Source: Candidatus Hydrogenedens sp.
GTDB taxonomy: Bacteria > Hydrogenedentota > Hydrogenedentia > Hydrogenedentales > Hydrogenedentaceae
Length of the DNA stretch: 10,000 nucleotides
Assembly (NCBI GenBank): GCA_020216745.1
Contig: JAIWNQ010000217.1
Span: forward strand, 1-10,000
Direction: 5' to 3'
Shown here piece by piece: positions 5,850 through 10,000 of this stretch (positions within the stretch are counted from its first letter, which is position 1; each line of letters starts with the position of its first letter). The notes beneath the pieces were generated by a model. The model had not been told where the DNA came from. It did no database searches and worked only from the letters and a program-made list of their open reading frames with translations. The translations under genes were made by a program, and so were the position numbers.

Positions 5850-6917
5850 ATGGAAAAACAACAATTACATGCTATTGAAAACATAAATATTGTTGCATTT
5901 ACTCCTCTTATTACACCACGGGAGATAAAAAAGGCATATCCCATGACAGATGCTTTGTCCCGCAGTATCGCAGAGTTCCGTAATACTGTTGGTGCTATCC
6001 TGCGTGGAGAAGATAACCGTTTCATGATTATTGTGGGTCCCTGTTCTATTCATAGCCGTGAAGTTGCCTTAGACTATGCCCAGAGATTATTAAATGTGCA
6101 AAAGCAAGTAAGTGATGTAATGTTTATAATTATGCGGACATATTTTGAGAAGCCACGGACAACCTTAGGTTGGAAAGGACTAATCTACGACCCCGATTTA
6201 GATAGTACCCATAACATCGCTAAAGGTTTAAATTTAGCCAGAGAAATCCTAATTAAAATTGCTGAGATGGGACTACCTACGGGAACCGAATTGTTAGACC
6301 CAATAGTTCCTCAATACATTTCTGATTTAGTATGTTGGGCTTCTATTGGTGCACGAACCACAGAATCACAAACACATCGAGAAATGGCAAGTGGTTTCTC
6401 TATGCCCATTGGTTTCAAGAATAGTACTGACGGTAATCTACAAGTAGCCATTGACGCTATGATTTCAGCAAGGGGACACCATCACTTCTTAGGTATTGAT
6501 GAAGATGGCAGGTCTTGCATTATTGAAACAGCGGGCAACTCGTTATCTCATATTATTCTCCGTGGTGGTAGGGGAAGACCAAACTATGACCCTGTAAGTG
6601 TCATTGAAGCGGTTGAGCAAATGCAAAAAGTAGGACTACCTCCACGAATTGTTATTGATTGTAGTCATGCCAATTGTGGCAAAAGATATGTATTACAAGC
6701 CCATGTCCTTCGTGATGTAATTCAACAAAGAATAGAAGGGAATCGATTTATTCTTGGTGCTATGCTTGAAAGTAACATTAAAGCGGGAAACCAACCTTTT
6801 CCCCCTCCTGGAGCAGTCCCTGAATATGGGGTCAGTATCACAGACCCATGCCTCGGTTGGGAAGAAACAGAAACGGTTATACTCGAATCCGCAGAAAGAC
6901 TACGGAAAAATAGTTAA
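5850..6917 (+). CDS. aroF: 3-deoxy-7-phosphoheptulonate synthase, type I (AroF/AroG family)
   Basis: Condenses phosphoenolpyruvate with erythrose 4-phosphate to DAHP, the first step of the shikimate pathway, in the cytosol. The 355 residues match the E. coli enzymes end to end. The metal ligands are Cys65 (VGPCSIHS), His273 (DCSHAN), Glu307 (AMLESN) and Asp332 (SITDPCLGW). Substrate residues include Arg96 and Lys101 (MRTYFEKPRTT), Arg169 (GARTTESQTHRE) and Lys190 (IGFKNSTDG). The N-terminal extension and inserted loop of the feedback-regulated class are present. At the effector site, HHFLG has Gly215 where, as I recall, phenylalanine-sensitive AroG has serine and tyrosine-sensitive AroF has glycine; tyrosine control is therefore my inference. 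The gene appears to be monocistronic, followed 5 bp later by the convergent macro-domain gene. Confidence 0.95.
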   Translation: MEKQQLHAIENINIVAFTPLITPREIKKAYPMTDALSRSIAEFRNTVGAILRGEDNRFMIIVGPCSIHSREVALDYAQRLLNVQKQVSDVMFIIMRTYFEKPRTTLGWKGLIYDPDLDSTHNIAKGLNLAREILIKIAEMGLPTGTELLDPIVPQYISDLVCWASIGARTTESQTHREMASGFSMPIGFKNSTDGNLQVAIDAMISARGHHHFLGIDEDGRSCIIETAGNSLSHIILRGGRGRPNYDPVSVIEAVEQMQKVGLPPRIVIDCSHANCGKRYVLQAHVLRDVIQQRIEGNRFILGAMLESNIKAGNQPFPPPGAVPEYGVSITDPCLGWEETETVILESAERLRKNS

Positions 6918-6922
6918 GGATA

Positions 6923-7474
6923 TTATAGTTCTATTCCACCAAGCATCCTCAGTGCATCACAGAAAGGACCATACGTATCATGTCCGAACATTACAAAGCG
7001 AATATTGGTTATCCCACAAGAAGGGTTCTTCTCTATAAATTCTTTCACAGTTCCAACAGCAATTTTTGCAGCTTCTGGAATTGGGTAACCATAAACACCA
7101 CAGCTGATGGCTGGGAAAGCAATAGTTTTTACCTTGTGTTCCACCGCTACTTCTAAAGAACGTTCGTAACAGCTTTTTAACAAATCTGGTTCACCATGTT
7201 TCCCATCACGGTAGATAGGTCCAACAGTATGAATTACATACTTAGCGGGTAACCGACCACCTGTTGTGATTTTAGCATCGCCTGTTTCACAGCCACCTAA
7301 CTTTCTGCATTCTTCCAATATTGCTGGTCCTCCAGCACGATGTATGGCTCCATCAACACCACCTCCACCGAGAAGAGATTTGTTTGCCGCATTAACAATA
7401 GCATCGGTTTGTTCTTTTGTTATATCACCTTGCACCACTTCAATAACACAATTACCCATGTTGAGCTGAACCAT
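6923..7474 (-). CDS. Macro-domain protein, YmdB/MacroD-like O-acetyl-ADP-ribose deacetylase
   Basis: A 183-residue single macro domain of the MacroD class, which hydrolyses O-acetyl-ADP-ribose and can remove ADP-ribose from acidic protein side chains. The ligand-binding motifs are complete and in order: GDIT (16-19), NAAN (28-31), [14 protein letters not shown] (36-49), TGDAKITTG (64-72) and SCGVYGYP (124-131). Asn31, Asp41 and Tyr128 match the active-site Asn25, Asp35 and Tyr126 of E. coli YmdB, so it should be active. AGGAGG at 7482-7487 ends 7 bases before the ATG, the strongest ribosome site in the window. It is the last of a run of - strand genes but may have its own promoter. No ADP-ribosyltransferase, sirtuin or toxin gene is adjacent, so I see no evidence for a toxin-antitoxin pair. 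Confidence 0.93.
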   Translation of the reverse strand: MVQLNMGNCVIEVVQGDITKEQTDAIVNAANKSLLGGGGVDGAIHRAGGPAILEECRKLGGCETGDAKITTGGRLPAKYVIHTVGPIYRDGKHGEPDLLKSCYERSLEVAVEHKVKTIAFPAISCGVYGYPIPEAAKIAVGTVKEFIEKNPSCGITNIRFVMFGHDTYGPFCDALRMLGGIEL

Positions 7475-7481
7475 ATTTTCA

Positions 7482-7487
7482 CCTCCT
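7482..7487 (-). promoter_or_regulatory. Strong ribosome binding site of the macro-domain gene
   Basis: On the - strand this reads AGGAGG, extended to GAGGAGGTG, 7 bases before the ATG. It suggests efficient translation and fixes the start. Confidence 0.8.
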
Positions 7488-7500
7488 CTAAACTAATAAC

Positions 7501-7528
7501 ATTCTACCGCAATTGAAAATAAAACCAA
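7501..7528 (-). promoter_or_regulatory. Candidate promoter of the macro-domain gene
   Basis: On the - strand TTGGTT (7528-7523) is followed after 16 bp by TAGAAT (7506-7501, five of six to consensus). Transcription would begin near 7494, giving a leader of about 20 bases. This 79-bp gap is the only place where the macro gene could be uncoupled from the genes upstream. Confidence 0.4.
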
Positions 7529-7553
7529 AAATATTAAGATTTACATAAAAAGA

Positions 7554-7835
7554 TTAAAATATTCGCTCAATATTATTTGGGGTACTGGTCTCTTTCTCTT
7601 TGGTGCTTGATTTCTCATTATTCAATTCGTGATAAAGCCCCATTTCAAGGTCTTCTTTTCCTGATTCATACTCTTCTACAGATATACTTCCAATAATCTG
7701 AACTTTAAGTTTTGTCTCACAGCATATAAATTCAACTCCAGTCCCTTGGGGAAGCAGTTTGGGGTATTCAAATGATTTCCATTTTTTAGCGGGTCTTCCA
7801 CCTGACCACATTGTAACAACATAGACTGTTCTCAT
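7554..7835 (-). CDS. Uncharacterised 93-residue protein
   Basis: I do not recognise this protein. Residues 1-65 look like a small compact beta-rich domain: MRTVYVVTMWSGGRPAKKW, then FEYPKLLPQGTGVEFICCET, then LKVQIIGSISVEEYESGKED. The pattern of short strands with glycine turns suggests an SH3-like or other small barrel. The last 25 residues (from about NNEKSSTKEKE) are polar, low in complexity and probably disordered. There is no signal peptide or membrane segment, so it is likely cytosolic. The ATG lies 11 bp after the stop of the PilZ-domain gene, and the TAA stop itself runs into the ribosome site (TAAGGA), so the two genes are almost certainly co-translated. Function may be linked to PilZ signalling by context only. 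Confidence 0.7.
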   Translation of the reverse strand: MRTVYVVTMWSGGRPAKKWKSFEYPKLLPQGTGVEFICCETKLKVQIIGSISVEEYESGKEDLEMGLYHELNNEKSSTKEKETSTPNNIERIF

Positions 7836-7846
7836 AAAAAGAATCC

Positions 7847-8344
7847 TTACAAGCCAATGGTTCTATCTAATTCATCTAAAAACTGTGTTAATACTTTTGT
7901 GTCATCTTTATTAACTTTTAAGAATTGAACACCAGATGCAAATCCACCCTTTTCGGGTAAGTGTTTCGTCCAACGAATAGCACCAGTTGCACGAATATGT
8001 TTGCCACCAGAAACCTCTATGTCTAAATTAATATTTTGACCAATATCAAAACTTTGATGAGTAAATACCGCACATCCTTCTGCACTAAGGTCAAGCAATC
8101 TACCTTTAAGTGGAAGTTGTTCTACTGTCCAGACATCATCTTTATCAGAACAGTATCTAATAGGTAAACCGATACTAACATGGCATAAATGGCGGATTAT
8201 TCTACGACGTTTATGTCGCACTTCACGACTTTCTTCCTCACCAACTCGGGTCTCTAACTGTTGAATCCGTTGAATTAGGGCATGGTACCGTTGAATTAAA
8301 TCTCGGTCTACCTGCCTACGAATAAATGTTCTTCGTTCTTGCAC
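7847..8344 (-). CDS. PilZ-domain protein, putative c-di-GMP receptor
   Basis: A 165-residue cytosolic protein. Residues 1-45 form a very charged helix (ERRTFIRRQVDRDLIQRYHAL, then IQRIQQLETRVGEEESREVR), likely a coiled coil. A PilZ domain follows from about residue 46. Its c-di-GMP-binding signature is intact: R47xxxR51 in the RRRIIRH stretch just before LPIRY, and D85xSxxG90 in LLDLSAEGCAV. Later barrel strands include ATGAIRWTKHLP and FASGVQFLKV. Single PilZ proteins relay c-di-GMP level to motility, exopolysaccharide or secretion machines; the partner is unknown here. The start codon is GTG, with AAGGGA a few bases upstream; an ATG overlapping it by one base (8346-8344) is in another frame. 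The small unknown gene is directly downstream and coupled. Confidence 0.88.
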   Translation of the reverse strand: MQERRTFIRRQVDRDLIQRYHALIQRIQQLETRVGEEESREVRHKRRRIIRHLCHVSIGLPIRYCSDKDDVWTVEQLPLKGRLLDLSAEGCAVFTHQSFDIGQNINLDIEVSGGKHIRATGAIRWTKHLPEKGGFASGVQFLKVNKDDTKVLTQFLDELDRTIGL

Positions 8345-8387
8345 ATTATTCCCTTTTTTTAATAGTTATGTTCCTCATCTTAACCTA

Positions 8388-8415
8388 ATTATCATATCAA
8401 AAAACAATAATACAA
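8388..8415 (-). promoter_or_regulatory. Candidate promoter of the PilZ-93-residue gene pair
   Basis: On the - strand TTGTAT (8415-8410) precedes GATAAT (8393-8388, five of six) by 16 bp, with a predicted start near 8381 and a leader of about 37 bases. The 102-bp gap between waaF and the PilZ gene is the widest gap in this - strand block, so a separate transcript is plausible. No hairpin terminator for waaF is evident in the gap. Confidence 0.4.
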
Positions 8416-8446
8416 TTTGAGTTAGGAAGGTAATTTTTTGTCTTCT

Positions 8447-9472
8447 TTATCTTTTGTTTAGCCATTTTTCTATTGCGTTAAGAACCATCTCGGGTGTAAT
8501 TAACGTCATACAACGGTGGTCTGTGGGACACTCAGGTAATTGGCAAGGTCCACAATCGACAGGAACACGAAGCACTTCACCACGTTCCCACGGACTTTCG
8601 GTATATTCAGGTTTTGTTGGTCCCATTAGACAAATCACAGGGATATCGAAAGCAATAGCAATATGCCGTGGTCCACTATCATTACAAATAAGGAGGTCTA
8701 AATTTTTAATAACGGCCTTAAGTCGGGAAAGATGATGCCCATTAATGAAAGGGTCAATAAACTTCTTTTTATAATATTTAGAAAAATCATTTTTAATCTC
8801 TTCTTCCCCAGGTCCTGTGATTAGTATGGGCGTTAATCCATATTTTTGTGTTAATACCTCTGCAACTGTAGCAAACCTTTGAACATCCCAACGTTTACTC
8901 GAACCAAACGACGCACCTGGAGCAATACCCACACGAAAGCCTCCTAATTGTTCTTTTTCTAATTCTTTTATCCACAGAGATTGCTCCTCCTCAGATACGG
9001 CTAATTCCAAACCCTTATTATCAAATGGAATATTTAGCAGTTCAGCTAATCTTAAGTATTCGTAAACCATGTATTGAATTTTGCGATTACCAGAACCATC
9101 TTGGGGGAAGGCAATTCGATGAGATAATAAAAAACCTCGTGAATTACAATCATAACCAATTCTTAATGACGCACCAGTAATGAAAGCAAGAAGAGCAGAA
9201 CGAAAGGAATGAGGCAATACAAAAGCAGATGAATACTTGTATTTTCTCAATTCATACGCCAATTTTAACTGCTGTAAAGGATGTGATGGCAAAGAGAAAG
9301 AATCATTAATATATTTTAATCCATCAAGAAGTTCACAAACTGCTTTTTTGGCAACGATATGAACAGAAGCAGACGGATAAAACTTTTTTATTGAACGTAG
9401 CAATGGCGTGGACATCACCGCATCGCCAATCCAATTCGGTGCGAAAAAAAGTATCGATTTCATGAACCTCAT
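8447..9472 (-). CDS. waaF: ADP-heptose:LPS heptosyltransferase II (glycosyltransferase family 9)
   Basis: Adds the second L-glycero-D-manno-heptose to the LPS inner core at the cytoplasmic face of the inner membrane. The 341-residue chain has the GT9 layout: an N-terminal Rossmann domain opening with ILFFAPNWIGDAVMSTPLLR (catalytic-site Asp17), and a nucleotide-binding C-terminal domain with IAPGASFGSSKRW (183-195), ITGPGEEE (218-225) and ICNDSGPRHIA (262-272). Near the end, CGPCQLPECPTDHRCM (307-322) carries the four-cysteine cluster that is usual in WaaF. An alternative start at the ATG at 9463 (MKSILFF) fits the family N-terminus equally well, and neither start has a convincing ribosome site. 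It follows the DUF1318 gene by 47 bp, so the two are probably co-transcribed. Its presence supports an LPS-bearing outer membrane. Confidence 0.92.
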   Translation of the reverse strand: MRFMKSILFFAPNWIGDAVMSTPLLRSIKKFYPSASVHIVAKKAVCELLDGLKYINDSFSLPSHPLQQLKLAYELRKYKYSSAFVLPHSFRSALLAFITGASLRIGYDCNSRGFLLSHRIAFPQDGSGNRKIQYMVYEYLRLAELLNIPFDNKGLELAVSEEEQSLWIKELEKEQLGGFRVGIAPGASFGSSKRWDVQRFATVAEVLTQKYGLTPILITGPGEEEIKNDFSKYYKKKFIDPFINGHHLSRLKAVIKNLDLLICNDSGPRHIAIAFDIPVICLMGPTKPEYTESPWERGEVLRVPVDCGPCQLPECPTDHRCMTLITPEMVLNAIEKWLNKR

Positions 9473-9519
9473 TTCAAATATGTAGAGAAAAATAGGTTAT
9501 ATTTCGGAATACAATCTGA

Positions 9520-10000
9520 TTAAGGAACTGTTACCCATGCTCCTGGGACACATTTATCTCCCAACTTTTGGCCTAATCCACTATTTTTAACTTTCATAAA
9601 GTCTTCATTATTGTCTGGAAGCTGGATAATTTGCCCAGATTTGGCTCTTTGGATTCGTTCAAGGGCATAGATGGTCTCAACTTTTGATATAGACATATCA
9701 GGTATATTTTTGTTTAAATTAGCGATCTCTTTATAGAGTGCTTTTCGGTCTTTATTCTCTTCGGAAAGCAGTCGTTGAATCTCATTTTTACGTTCCGCTT
9801 CTTTTTGAGCATCACAATCCTTCAACTCTAAATAGCCTCGATTATTTTCAGCGACACACCCCTGATTTTTCAAGGCTTCTATGGCATCATACCGTTCCCG
9901 CATACGGTCTGCAATCTCTTTGGCGAGAGGAGACACAGTTGCCAAAGACTCCGCATATGCAGGTTTGAAAATACAGAAACTGGAACCTAACCAGCTCGTT
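9520..10000 (-). CDS. YdbL-like (DUF1318) periplasmic protein, 5' partial
   Basis: The frame stays open to the right edge. The first visible residues, translated upstream of a TTG at 9945, read TSWLGSSFCIFKPAYAESL. They look like the end of a signal peptide with an AYA cleavage site, so the true start is outside the window and the TTG is not it. The mature part (about 143 residues) matches the DUF1318 pattern: KEIADRMRERYDAIEALKNQG, GCVAENNRGYLE, then EIQRLLSEENKDRKALYKEIA, then a C-terminal PGAWVTVP. E. coli YdbL is shorter and works with the AsmA-like YdbH and lipoprotein YnbE in outer-membrane lipid balance; this protein has extra sequence before its C-terminus (around QLPDNNEDFMKVKNSG). 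It has three cysteines. Adjacency to waaF fits an envelope role. Family assignment is from recall of the motif pattern. Confidence 0.78.
   Translation of the reverse strand, partial: TSWLGSSFCIFKPAYAESLATVSPLAKEIADRMRERYDAIEALKNQGCVAENNRGYLELKDCDAQKEAERKNEIQRLLSEENKDRKALYKEIANLNKNIPDMSISKVETIYALERIQRAKSGQIIQLPDNNEDFMKVKNSGLGQKLGDKCVPGAWVTVP

Noticed and set aside
6923..7835. Macro-domain protein plus small unknown protein as a toxin-antitoxin pair (DarTG-like)
   Set aside because: The small protein has no ADP-ribosyltransferase features, the genes are 79 bp apart with separate expression signals, and the macro domain is of the housekeeping MacroD type rather than DarG-like.
9943..9945. TTG as start of the DUF1318 gene
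   Set aside because: The frame continues upstream into an apparent signal peptide with AYA cleavage site, so the gene is cut by the window edge.
1..10000. Mobile element, CRISPR, tRNA or riboswitch
   Set aside because: No transposase or integrase, no spaced repeats, no tRNA cloverleaf and no intergenic space large enough for a common riboswitch were seen.

Overview
This window is AT-rich (GC about 40% by eye) and densely packed: eleven protein genes cover nearly everything, and no intergenic stretch exceeds about 105 bp. I see no tRNA, rRNA, CRISPR, insertion sequence, integrase or phage gene. The host is a bacterium with a Gram-negative type envelope, judged from an LPS heptosyltransferase II, a YdbL-type (DUF1318) periplasmic protein and a PilZ domain. 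The gene mix recalls environmental lineages such as Planctomycetota or Hydrogenedentota, but that is an impression and not a placement.

Layout: (1) bases 1-380, + strand: the C-terminal tail of a multi-pass membrane protein, possibly an Nramp-like metal transporter. (2) 375-2352: a secreted helical-barrel protein resembling a glycosidase (- strand), divergent from L-rhamnose mutarotase rhaM (+). The 103 bp between them hold a perfect 10-bp inverted repeat over the likely promoter. (3) 2349-5186, all - strand: a DUF4080-like radical SAM protein, then purE, then a TSUP/TauE-type exporter. (4) 5269-6917, + strand: an O6-alkylguanine-DNA alkyltransferase (ogt) and a type I DAHP synthase, each with a plausible promoter of its own. 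(5) 6923-10000, all - strand: the DUF1318 protein (start outside the window), waaF, a PilZ-domain protein, an unrecognised 93-residue protein and a macro-domain protein.

Most genes are core metabolism or housekeeping: aromatic amino acid entry (DAHP synthase), purine synthesis (PurE), DNA alkylation repair (Ogt), LPS inner core (WaaF) and ADP-ribose chemistry (macro domain). Two neighbourhoods suggest linked functions. The secreted barrel protein and RhaM may serve use of rhamnose-containing glycans. The DUF1318 protein, WaaF and PilZ form an envelope-related cluster.

I did not find a convincing new multi-gene system. The most notable signals are the 10-bp inverted repeat at 1974-2004, a palindromic TATAATTATA that can serve as the -10 box for two divergent genes (5209-5218), convergent pairs whose stop codons share a palindrome, the unrecognised 93-residue protein coupled to the PilZ gene, and several corrected start sites (purE, ogt, DAHP synthase, DUF1318).
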